Origin: Hesseltinella vesiculosa
Taxonomy: Eukaryota; Mucoromycota; Mucoromycetes; Mucorales; Cunninghamellaceae
DNA length: 64,000 bases
Assembly (NCBI GenBank): GCA_002104935.1
Contig: MCGT01000005.1
Span: forward strand, 434,001 to 498,000
Direction of reading: 5' to 3'
Of the stretch, positions 36,830-46,703 are shown in pieces (position 1 is the stretch's first letter; every line of letters starts with the position of its first letter). A model generated the notes under the pieces. That model ran no database searches and was not told the DNA's origin. It saw nothing but the letters and a program-made list of their open reading frames with translations. Made by a program: the position numbers and the translations under genes.

Positions 36830-38506
36830 AGACGCTTGAGATCTCGTTTCCAGCTTTGTCACATTCAACAGAAGAAAAAAAAAAAAAGAAAAGAAAGAAA
36901 AAGAAAAAAAAAAGGAAAGCGAGAAAAAGGGGGTGTGAGCAGAAAAAGAGGGTGAATCACATGGAGGCGGCGGTTACTTCCTTGGTTTCCAGCTTGGAAT
37001 ATTCGCAATTGGGTGATGAAAATATAAACGAAAAACGATGCATAGATCGATATGATGAAGAAAAAAGTAGAAGGATCAAGACAAGGCGCGAGAGTCGGTA
37101 AATGGTTGCTTGAGGTTCACGAGGCTACGTGTGAGTGAGGTGTAAGTTTCGTCTTTTTTCGGGTGGACGGCCAAAAAAAGTCAATTGTTCTCTTTCATCT
37201 GCTCCCCCCATTTTTTTTTATTCTTTTTCTTTTTTCAACGATGTTGGCATGTGTAAAGAAACAGAAATAGATTTCTACAGTAGGATTACCAGGTATGGAA
37301 GACGTTGGCGACGTTTGTGCTTTCCTGCCTATGTTGGAAGGAGGAGGTTTGCTGAAGTTGACTCTTTTTCGGGCGTGGTCCCTGTGGTCCCTACGAAAAA
37401 GAAACCAACAAAATTGTATCGGCGCTAATGGCAGAGATGTGTTCCATTGGCAAGTTTGGATGATGCAAGAAGCACCGGTGTTCATTGACTGTTCCATTTT
37501 TTTTAAAGTTGAGAGCTGTGCCGCAAAAAAAAAAAAAAGCATTGTTTCTCTGCCGAGACCACAGCTTGTCGCCCAACCTTATCCCATTGGCTGCCCTCCT
37601 GCCCAGTCATATGATTTGATGTCCTGGTCAACCGTTTTTACAAACTTCAGGGCTTGACCATCGAATGGATAGATCTGTTTGGCACCTCGGAACCATTGCT
37701 TTTTTTTGGTCAATGACCGCCGCTTGTTGTCCTACTTTTGCCGAACGCTGGGACCCTTTTTCCACCGCCCTCCGCAGCAAATCAAAGCTAATCAACCTTG
37801 TGTTTCAGGTGCCTCCGGCACAAGTGCACCACATTCTGAAAAAAAGTAAGTGACAGGTTGAACATTGAGCTGTGAGAGTTTTAAAGTCCGTCGTTTTTTT
37901 TTTTTTTTTTTTCGAGGGGAAGCTAGCAAGCTTGGTGGGTTGGGGTGATGGAGCGCATGTTCAGATGGATTTAGTTCTGCAGCATCATCTCAGAGAACCT
38001 TTTGGTCATTTTTGTTTTTGTACTCGTATGCAAAAATTCGAAGTCAATCGGGCAAGTTTGGAATTTTGATGATTTTTGGACCAGAAAGCCTGGCAAAAAT
38101 CGTCAAATTTTGGCCAAGGATTCAGAAACGTCGAATGAAAAGGGTGAAGATTTGGCTAGGTGATCTTCACCAATTGATTTGATTATTTCACCAGCATCAT
38201 CCATCATGCTTTACTGCACCCATGCAAAATCTCACTAGGATCCAATTGCTCAAAAGTGCTGTGCAGCAGCCGTAGGTTTTTTTTTTTCAAGGACGCAAGA
38301 AATCCTGACCACATTCAATCTCCGATGTCGGTCAGTCTTGCCCTCAGTGTAGGCTATCGCCATGGCTAGAGACACTTGCATCTTGGATGTCACAGCAGGA
38401 CAAAGAGACATAATGGAAAGAGAGAATGGCTCAGAGGAGTCTGGATTTTTCGCTTGGCAATTTTCTCCTCTAATTTTTTTTCAAATAAATTCATCCTAGC
38501 CATTTT
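36830..38506. other. Intergenic region with repeat copy C
   Basis: 1.7 kb between the WRKY-like gene's 5' end and the 3' end of the carboxypeptidase gene. Near 36870-36930 there is a long A/G purine tract. The middle has no convincing gene. About 38017-38292 is a copy of the dispersed repeat. Confidence 0.5.
38017..38292 (+). repeat. Dispersed repeat, copy C
   Basis: Starts like copy A with TACTCGTATGCAAAAAT. It has a diverged middle, then AGGTGATCTTCACCAATTGAT, CACCAGCATCATCCATCATG, and GCTCAAAAGTGCTGTGCAGCA, and ends in a run of twelve T. Confidence 0.7.
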
Positions 38507-40451
38507 TTATTTCGTTTCAATTTGGCGCAGCCATGAAGAGACGTGATGTTCCACCAAGGCAGGTTGATCCCAGGCGGCCTGCAAAAGAAGGGAGAGTGAG
38601 TGGCTCCGCTGTGTTTCATTTCTCTGTTGGATACCATATGACCAGCCTCGGCCACCCTGACATAAGAAAGACGGTCGAATGATTTTGCCCAGCCGACGCT
38701 TTGTTTGGAATCATTCAATACATCTTGTCCTTTTGCTTGTCGATAGCCCGATTGGCCGTTCCATTCCATTGCATCCAGCCACGCTTCGGTGCCCATCCTA
38801 TTTCACAAGCGAACACACCACAGAAATAAAAAGGTGAGACATGGATGGGCGAGACGTCGATCGTTTCTTTGTTTTCTCCATTACCAATTGCAAAGCCAGT
38901 CGGTATCACCTGCACGAAAGAAAGATGAGCCTTGTAGCACTGCTCTTATTTTTATTTTTTTTACCTGTCACGGCAAGGACGTGAATGCCGTTGTGCAGAG
39001 CGTGTCGGACAGAAGCGGTGGCGTCCTTGACACTAATAAAAAAGAGACCGTCCGTCAGCGTCGACCTTGCCTCTCTCTCAATTACTGATCCATGGCCATC
39101 ATGAACTGGAGATCGATGTTGGTGCGGCAGTTGGAAAACGTGTCGGTCTGGTGATCGATGCCGAGGGTGTAGTGTGTATGGGGGTTGCGTGCAAAGTTGG
39201 TCAAGGTGCGTTCAAAAGCAAAGCAAAACTCGCCATCGAGGCATTGTCCTCGGACGTCCATGGGATTGCGGTCCACCCAGTCAATAGGCTTGAGCTGGGT
39301 CAGCAAACAAAAGGCACCGGCAGGAGCACATGCCCAGGCGGAATCGTAGGCATAGCACAAGGACATCAACTTTTGACAGGTGGCGGATCGAGAACTGATT
39401 TTTTCACATTGCTGAGCATCAAACACCGGCAAGTCTTGTAAGATAGATGTGAGTGTGTCAAGCTTCATCCAGGTCTATTTTTCTCTCTTACGGGGAGCTG
39501 GTTGGTTGCCACAGCCGAATGGTTGAAAGGAGTTGGCCTGCACCTTGGGATTGACCCAACCATTGCCAAGGTAGATGCCGTCCAAAGGCAGCTCTTTGCC
39601 TGGACCGTTGGTATGTCGTAGACGTTCATTTTGTGCAAGAATATGATCAGAGAGGGCAGGTAGATAATGTCCAGCTGTGTAAAAAGAAAGGCATTCCTAT
39701 TTGTCTGTTTTGGGCATGGAAAGCTTTACCATACGATTCACCGGCAATGACAAAATGATTTCCGAGTGCTTCAGGAAAAGCGTCAAAGAATGCCTGAAGA
39801 AAGCTGTAGATGTGTTCAGCAGCCTGTGACGATTGACTGATGCGAGCCTTGCCATGACTGAAACCTACGCCGATGGGCTGAAAAAAAAAAGATCGGTGTA
39901 ACAAACAAAGAGGCTCAACACGTTTTTTTTTTTTTTTTTTTTAGTACTTGGTCAAGGAAGAGAAGATTGGCATGCTTGTTCCAAGAGTGCCTATTAGGCA
40001 TCATATGGGTATCGTTGGCAAGAGTGCATGGGCTGTGTATAGACATGAGTGAGGTAGGTTTGGATTGTGTCTGTTCTTACCCAACACCGGACCACGCGCC
40101 TTGAACAGAGCTACAGCCAGGTCCCCCGTTTAGCCATAAAATGGTGGAGGAGATTTTGGTATGATTGCGTTGAGCAGGATAATACAGGAAAAAGTAGTGA
40201 TCATCGGTATCAGGAAAATCAATATAGCCAGCGACCTTGACAGACAAATGAGCGAGACCCTTTCTACGTCATTTTCTTACCTGAGTGGTCTGATCGCATG
40301 GAAGTGAAGACGAAAAGCGGGTCTGGTAATGCAGCCATTGCGGAACAGCCGAAGTTTGAATATACCCAAAATGGTAGCCAGCTTGATAGAGAACTGATAA
40401 CAGGCCAACAAAACATGTAAGACCAACAGCAACTTGGCCAATCACCCACAT
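38507..40451 (-). CDS. Serine carboxypeptidase, CPY-like (peptidase family S10)
   Basis: Ten exons on the minus strand: 40451-40281, 40235-40081, 40032-39948, 39877-39730, 39674-39492, 39434-39086, 39032-38965, 38909-38885, 38797-38635 and 38578-38507; 472 residues. S10 peptidases remove C-terminal residues from peptides in the vacuole or secretory path. The N terminus has a hydrophobic signal or anchor ([15 protein letters not shown]). Family motifs run in order: [29 protein letters not shown] with the catalytic Ser, [13 protein letters not shown], the Cys-rich CEKIS...ACAPAG segment, [12 protein letters not shown] with the catalytic Asp, and VAEAGHMAAWDQP with the catalytic His. Asn in the GGP loop and the GC/Cys pattern agree with carboxypeptidase Y rather than KEX1. 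It shares a 195-base divergent promoter with the GATA gene. Confidence 0.92.
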
Positions 40452-40646
40452 AATCAAGCACTCGATAAAAAAGGAAAAGTAAATGGGAGAGAAAAGAGGG
40501 AAATAGGAAAACTCCTCCCCCTTAAATTTTTATCTTTTTTTTTTTTTTCCCGCAATCAGCCAAAAGTCTTTTTTTGGAAATTGTGCCTTTTTTTGCATGA
40601 TTTCTATTTTTTTTTTAAAGGTGTCTTTTTCTCTTTCTTTGCACGG
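40452..40646. promoter_or_regulatory. Divergent promoter, carboxypeptidase / GATA factor
   Basis: 195 bases between opposite start codons, with T tracts on the GATA side. A nitrogen link is conceivable (protease beside a GATA factor) but rests on adjacency only. Confidence 0.35.
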
Positions 40647-41327
40647 ATGCAACGGATGATACGAGTGATGCCAAAAAACCAACCGTCAAATCAAGCAGCA
40701 ATGACAGGACAATTGCGCTGGAGCCTACCGCTGACAACGTGTATCAATTGCCAGACCACCGCCACCCCTCTCTGGCGCCGAAATGAACAAGGTCAGTCCA
40801 TTTGTAACGCCTGTGGCCTATATTACAAATTACATCACGTCGACCGACCGATCAGTATGAAAAAAAATGTCATCAAACGACGCAAACGTTTCATCAGCAC
40901 ATCACCAAAGACATCCTCGACATCGATGTCTTTAGAAACAGTCCCTGTAACTCCAGCATCCAGTGACACTGCATTGTCCTTGCCACGGCCTTCCCTTCAG
41001 CAGCCACGTCCTCACACGCCAGAGGCCACGGCCTCGATGCTTCATGCTCTCCTTCTACCGTTTTTGCAGTCTGCCCAAACCCAGCCGCCTGCCCCGCTCT
41101 CTTCGTCATCCCATCCCCCTATTGACCCCACCAATCTTGTGTCTGCAATTACCACCATGATTCTCGACCCTGCATCGTTTCGTCAGTCCTTGTTACGACG
41201 CAAAGACGAGCTGCAACAGCAAGTGCATCATATCAACCAGCTGCTCAGTCACTCCTCTGAGATCCTTACAAGCATAGAAACCGTCATCAATCGGCCAGAA
41301 AAAGATGCTTGTCATCCTTTGTTATGA
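40647..41327 (+). CDS. GATA-type zinc-finger transcription factor
   Basis: Single exon, 226 residues from the ATG at 40647. One GATA finger at residues 32-56 has the form Cys-X2-Cys-X17-Cys-X2-Cys (CINC...[15 protein letters not shown]), followed by [25 protein letters not shown], the basic tail of fungal nitrogen/iron-type GATA factors. A Ser/Thr/Pro-rich middle follows, then a C-terminal helical, Gln-rich segment ([19 protein letters not shown]) that may form a coiled coil. It is short for AreA-type regulators and has only one finger, unlike two-finger siderophore repressors. The frame is open 213 bases upstream, but that stretch is T-tract sequence coding runs of Phe, so I treat it as leader. 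Confidence 0.88.
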   Translation: MQRMIRVMPKNQPSNQAAMTGQLRWSLPLTTCINCQTTATPLWRRNEQGQSICNACGLYYKLHHVDRPISMKKNVIKRRKRFISTSPKTSSTSMSLETVPVTPASSDTALSLPRPSLQQPRPHTPEATASMLHALLLPFLQSAQTQPPAPLSSSSHPPIDPTNLVSAITTMILDPASFRQSLLRRKDELQQQVHHINQLLSHSSEILTSIETVINRPEKDACHPLL

Positions 41328-41560
41328 CCCGTCCTCTTTGTCCACCTCCGCCGGGTCCTTGCATCACCCTCATTAAAAAAGGGGACTTATCGGGCCTATC
41401 TTGCTTACCATCTTTGGACATGATAAAAAGAAACCCTTTTTTCAAAACAAGCATTATCTTGTCAAAGATAACCAAATCTGTGGAATGGGGATGATAGCAT
41501 GGAGCAGCGTGGGATTTCTATAAAGTCGTGGGTATTTAATATATTGTTAAAAAAAAAAGC

Positions 41561-42474
41561 CTATTCTTCATGACCACGTTCTAATAAAGTCTCCACTTTG
41601 GCGATTACCTACAAAAAAAAAATGAGTGTGCTGGTTTCTCCCGACTGGCTTTCCCTTTCTACCTGGTGAATGTCGGGCCTGATGGCAGGGTCTGTGACGA
41701 GTAACCAAGAGACAAGGTCTTTGATGGATTGAGAGTACAGGTTGGCGAGGGATGGGTCGCTGGGGAACCGGAATTGGCCGTTGAGCACAGCCAGGGCGAT
41801 GGAGCCGCCTTGTTCGTTCATGCCCATTTCAAAAGGAGATTGGCCGTAGGCCAAGGCATAGAGCGTACAGCCCAAAGACCAGATATCTACCTTTTCATCC
41901 AACATCGTTTCTGATTTGACATCAAACAATTCTGGAGCACGGTATGGCATCGAGCATTGTTCAGCAGCGAGGTCCTACAGAGAGGGTCAGAGCTGCACTC
42001 TCTCACGTTTGTTTACCTGTTGGGACAACGCTTCCTGTCGATTGCGAATAGGAATACGTGCTTGTTGAGCCGAGCCGAAATCCATTAGGATAGGTGTGGT
42101 GCCATCGTCTGCCAGCATGATGTTCCTAATAAAACGATGAGCCTAAAAAAAAAAGCAGGGGCTTTTTGATCTTACCCAGGTTTGATGTCTCGGTGGGCCC
42201 AAGGAATAATTTCATGTTCTTGACCGGGCTGATGAGTTTGAATGGTGGAGGATTGGTTTTGGAGCTGTTGCCCGGCAAGCAAGGCTTCACGGTCCTGTCG
42301 AGGGCCGTCGTCGGTCTGGGCAGCATAGGCGGTGGTGGTGGCCCGGGGTGGTTTATAGTTGTGTAGATAGGCAACAGCAATGCAGACATCGTGGAACAGC
42401 TGGAGTAGTTGTTGTTCAGGAAAGTTCGTCTTGTTCAGATTGTTGCGGTTGATGGCGTCTTGTAAATTGCCGCG

Positions 42475-42507
<33 letters not shown>

Positions 42508-43004
42508 GGAGAGGTCAGCCAACGAGGCGGTTCAGTTCTATTTTTGTTACCTTGTAATAGGGCAAAAAGATGTAAATGGTTTTGCTTCCATCTTCTTCGG
42601 TTTCTGTGCTTGTGTCCTAGTGAAAAAAGAGAGTCAATGGCGGGGAAGGGCGGTGGGGTTGAGACATACAATCATACGAATGATATTGGGATGGTCAAAT
42701 AGGCGGTAAATCTCGACTTCTCGTTGGGCAGCATCGGCATCCTCGGTTTCTAATGTACATCGGATCTTCTTGACAGCATATAAATTGCCCGATCCATCCT
42801 GAGCCAAGTACACAAAAGCAAAACCTCTACATTATAAAAAAGAAGGAGAAAAGCGATGAGGCTCGAAAGTGGTCTTCTTTTTTACCCTTCGCCAAGAAGT
42901 TTGATGATGCGATAGGCCCGGCCATTGATACTGATGTTTGGGTTGGGGATACAGCAGCTGGTAGCCGAGACGAGGAAATCAAAAAAGCCAGACAGAAATT
43001 CCAT
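41561..43004 (-). CDS. STK16/ENV7-like Ser/Thr protein kinase (NAK family)
   Basis: Seven exons on the minus strand: 43004-42886, 42826-42670, 42616-42551, 42474-42176, 42125-42017, 41974-41663 and 41608-41561; 369 residues. Kinase motifs: GEGGFAFVYLA (glycine loop), AVKKI (lysine), HRDIKPGNIML (catalytic loop), LMDFGSA (DFG), MPYRAPELF (APE) and DIWSLGCTLYAL. An N-terminal Cys pair (SATSCC) could be palmitoylated, as for STK16 and yeast Env7, placing it on Golgi or vacuole membranes (inference). An insert of about 60 residues rich in Gln and Thr precedes the catalytic loop. The last intron ends 48 bases before the stop. The gene is convergent with the GATA gene. Confidence 0.9.
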
Positions 43005-43134
43005 GACGAGATAAATAATTGAAGTGAGGAAGAGGGAAAAAAAAGAGAAAAAAAAAAAAAAGGTGGCGCTCAGGTACAGACGGAAAAACTAAAAATAGAA
43101 CCCGATCCGGCAAGTGGGGTGCCTTTATTTACAT

Positions 43135-44188
43135 TCAATGGCTCTCGTTGACTTGAAACTCGTCACGAAAGGGGGATTGAGCAGGTTGGGAGGTGGGCGG
43201 GTCATAGGGCGTGGGTTGGGTGGATTGGGTGGGAGGGGCGCTTTTAAATTGCTCGGTGTAGTCGTTTGCTTTGAACCAATCAATCATGACGAGGCGTGTG
43301 CGTTTGCGGATGGAGATGGAAGCCACGGTGGTACCAATGGTCATGACAGTCATGACGACAGCAATAATGATGTTGCCAATGAGGACGATTTGGTCGATGG
43401 TCAAGGAGCTTTCGATCATGATGATCTTGGCCACAAATTCAGCCATCAAGATAATGCCCCACAGCAGCGTCAGGGTGTAGTTGTAGCGACGAAAGATCTG
43501 GACATGGTCCCAGAAGAATTCAAACATGGGTTGTTCGTGAGCATTGCCAGTTTGGTCCGTCCAGCGCACGTCGGGCAAAGCACCACCGACCATCTGGTTC
43601 CCAAAGAGGTAGGTCAAAGGTTGGAGACGGAACCAGCGCGTTCGGATAGGCAGCAAGGAAAATAGAAACATCACAGACACAACGCAGGTGACGGAGGAAT
43701 CTCGTAATAAAGCGAGACGCGCGTCACCTAAAAAAATGGAGTTCAAACTTCAGAGATCATCGTCATTTTTTTTTTTTTTTTTTTTTTTTACCAGAGATGA
43801 CCGAGAGGACGGCGGACAGGGCATAACACACAACAAACAAACAGCCAAGGGCATCGACTTTACGGTACCAGATAAACTTGAAGATGACCCACACCAGGGG
43901 CGGCACACCCGAGACAATGAGAGCTACCAGCTGTGAAGTGTGGTCTTTCAGGACATAGTACAGCATCAGCGGCAGCCCCACGTCTACAATCATGGTGGCC
44001 AGGAAGTGCACGAGTTGTAGCATCACCATTTTTCGCCGTTGTTTTTTTTCATCATAAGTGGCTGGCCCACCGGTGAAGCTGATGTTGTTGTCATTGGCAA
44101 TCAGGCTTTCGTCAGGCAGCGCTTCGTCGGCATTGGCGGGGGGTTTCTTGGACGTTTTGTCTTTGATATACTTGTAGGCCAGATACAT
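43135..44188 (-). CDS. Six-span membrane protein, tandem copy 1
   Basis: Two exons on the minus strand, 44188-43792 and 43727-43135; 329 residues. A short cytoplasmic N terminus (MYLAYKYIKDK) leads to six hydrophobic segments: LVHFLATMIVDVGLPLMLYYVL, QLVALIVSGVPPLVWVIF, ALGCLFVVCYALSAVLSVISG, VTCVVSVMFLFSLLPI, TLTLLWGIILMAEFVAK and VLIGNIIIAVVMTVMTI, then a Pro/Gln/Thr-rich tail. The core (SQLVALIVSGxPPLxWVIFKFIW, KVDALGCLF, DARLALLRDSxVT) recalls bacterial and fungal VC0807-type proteins of unknown function; this assignment is from memory and weak. The neighbour at 45040-46101 is a paralogue with the same intron position. Confidence 0.75.
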
Positions 44189-45039
44189 TTTATTTTTAAT
44201 AGACAGGAACAATGAAGAAAAGATGATCTTGGATCAAAAAAGGGTCGCTTTTTATAGGTGACAGAAAATCACACGGCAAGTGACAACCTGGAGTGGCCGT
44301 CTTGGCTAAAATGAACACACACCTGCACCATGGCTGTCTTGCGCCCTGATTTTAAAAATAAAATAAAAACGAGCCACTTGAAATGTGTAACCTGATTAGT
44401 ACGAAGCTACGCATACAGAAGCTTCTATGCCATCCCATTAAAATAATGACGCTGTTGTTTGCAAAAAGGGCATAGCATCAATCCGTCCAAGGCTTTTTTA
44501 TTCATGGTTTTCATTCTCCTTGATACGAGTGCAAAGCGAATCTCTGGAGATGCCCTTTTTTTTTTTTCTGTTGATTTTCTGTCTGTATTTTTTTTGATCC
44601 TGGGTTCGGGGGTCAAGTGACCCCTTCTGATTCAGAAAAGAACGGCTGCATTAGGATGAGCACGAAAAAGGATGAAATCGACCGAGGTCGAACGGAGTTG
44701 GTCCCGTAGAGTGGGTTGCCAAGACGGCTAGTAAAAGATCTCTCACGAAAATCGTATTTTTTTTTCATGTTCTTGATCCCTGATCCCCCCTTGGCAGCAA
44801 AGATGGCTTTGCTTTTTCATTGTGCTACAGTGACACAGGCTGGATTTCCTGGTAACAATGAAAAAGACGTTCGGCACCAGGCCCATTTGCTCACTCGGGG
44901 ATTGAATCTCTCAGGAGGGCCTTGAGGTTCATGCATGAAGAATTTAAAAAGTTTATTTGTACAGGGTGATTGGTAATGAATAAAAAAATAAAGGTATAGA
45001 TAAAGAAGATGGGATCTATGGGTGGAGGAGGAGGGGGGC
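44189..45039. other. Spacer between tandem membrane-protein genes
   Basis: 851 bases with the promoter of copy 1 and the 3' flank of copy 2. No gene, RNA or copy of the dispersed repeat is seen. Confidence 0.5.
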
Positions 45040-46101
45040 TTATTCTTGAAGTTTTTGATGTTGGCTGTCGTAGGGTGACGGTTGGGAGGGAGTGTCAGGA
45101 CTGGCCACTTGTTCTTGCTCTGCAAACTGGGACGTGTAGTCATTGTGCTTGTAAAATTCCATGACTTGGCGACGAGAGATTTTGCGGATCAAAGAGCTGC
45201 CGACCGCGCTGAGCACGCTGAGGACGACGACGACGACGATGACAATGACGTTGGAGATCCAGACAATGGTGTCGATATCCAATGTGCTTTCGATCATGAT
45301 CAGCTTGGACACAAATTCTCCCATCAAGCAGATACCCCAGAGCCCCGTCATGACGTAGTTGTGAAGACGGAAGGCTTTGCAGTGCAGCCATAGGAATTCA
45401 AACATGACCATTTCGTGCTTCTCTCCGTTCTGATCCGTCCATTTTACTGGAGGGAAGATGCCGCCGACCATTTGCAAACCAAACATATAGGTTAAAGGGC
45501 GTAGTTCGAACCATCGTGTACGGACAGGGATCATCGATAACAAAAAGGCGCTGGCAATCACACAAGTCACGGTGGAATCTCGTAGCATAGCCAATCGAGC
45601 GTTGCCTGATCAAAAAAAAAAAAAAAAGTGTCAGTGTGACCCGAGAATCCAAAGGCAGCATGTTCCTTTTTTTTTTTTTTTTTGATCCATGGTGACCTTA
45701 CCTGAGATAATGGAAAGAATACCGCTGAGGATATAACAAAAGACAAACAGGCAACCCAAGGCATCGACTTTTTTGTGCCAGATGAATTTGAAGATGACCC
45801 AGATCAAGGGTGGCAGACCAGACACAATCAAGGCTACCAGCTGGCTGGTGTAATTCTTCAAGATGTAGTACAAAGCCAGCGGCAGACCCACATCCATCAC
45901 CATCATAAATCCAAAGTCGATCAATTGCTTCTTGATCATCTGGCGACGCACTTTTGGATCAAGTTCTCGTTGGTGAGGCAAAGGCTGTTGTGGTTCTTCA
46001 GGCACCGCGGGTTCTTGAGGCTGGTCTTGATCTTGCATCGTATTGTAGTTGTTTGAATTGACAGCTTTCTTAGCTTTCATCTTTTTATAAAGAAGGTACA
46101 T
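45040..46101 (-). CDS. Six-span membrane protein, tandem copy 2
   Basis: Two exons on the minus strand, 46101-45702 and 45605-45040; 321 residues. It is similar to copy 1 across the whole membrane core (DVGLPLALYYILKNYTSQLVALIVSG, KVDALGCLFVFCYILSGILSIISG, NARLAMLRDSTVTCV, PVRTRWFELRPLTYMFGLQMVGG, IMIESTLDIDTIVWI). The loops and both tails differ; the N-terminal tail here is Gln/Pro/Glu-rich. The single intron interrupts the same Gly codon as in copy 1, so the pair arose by tandem duplication after that intron was gained. Function unknown; likely an integral endomembrane protein. Confidence 0.75.
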
Positions 46102-46703
46102 TGAATAATGAGAAAGAGGTGGGTGAGAAGAGGAGGGATGATGAAAAAAAAAAAAAGTTTGGAAGTGCATCCGATTCCTTTTTATAGGGTATTGTAATCC
46201 CCGCCAATGTTTATTTTTTTTGCAGTCTATCCTTTTTTGGACGATTTCCACCGAATGGATGTCTTTGTGTCACCCTGGCCTGACGGAAGAGATTTCCACT
46301 GTGGAATGATCAAAAAGTGGCTGTGGCTAATTCAGTCGAGGTCGGTGGATTTCCTGTCAAAAAAGCAACTGTTTCTTCTGATGATGCATTTCAAACTAAT
46401 CCCTCAAAATCATGCAGTAAAAATGCACGCATTTTTTTTTACCTCACCCTACTTGCTTCCGTAGCCATCCAATAACCCGTTCTGATTGGCCACCGCTACT
46501 CACTTGTTTTCCATGGTCGACCATGAAGCCATTGTCTATGCATGACAAAAAAGGTTGGCCCTGGCGCAGCCAGCAGCCAAAAAAAAAAAAGAAATCAGCG
46601 TGGGGATGGTTGATTTCCCGCAAGAATTGGGCAGAGCAGAAAAACAAGTCCAGGCGGCAAAGCGCGCTTCACTTTTTTTCTTCACCTTCACCTTTTATTC
46701 AAC
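46102..46703. promoter_or_regulatory. Divergent intergenic region, membrane protein copy 2 / nucleoporin
   Basis: 602 bases between opposite start codons. It must hold both promoters. CCAAT-like and T-tract sequences are present, but no defined site can be assigned. No gene. Confidence 0.4.

Noticed and set aside
39435..39491. Nonsense mutation in the carboxypeptidase gene (in-frame TAG after NQPAP)
   Set aside because: A normal 57-base intron with GTAAGA and ACAAG ends removes it and gives the expected CPY spacing [18 protein letters not shown].
40434..40646. N-terminal extension of the GATA factor
   Set aside because: The frame is open, but the added residues come from T tracts (runs of Phe) and no upstream ATG in good context is present.
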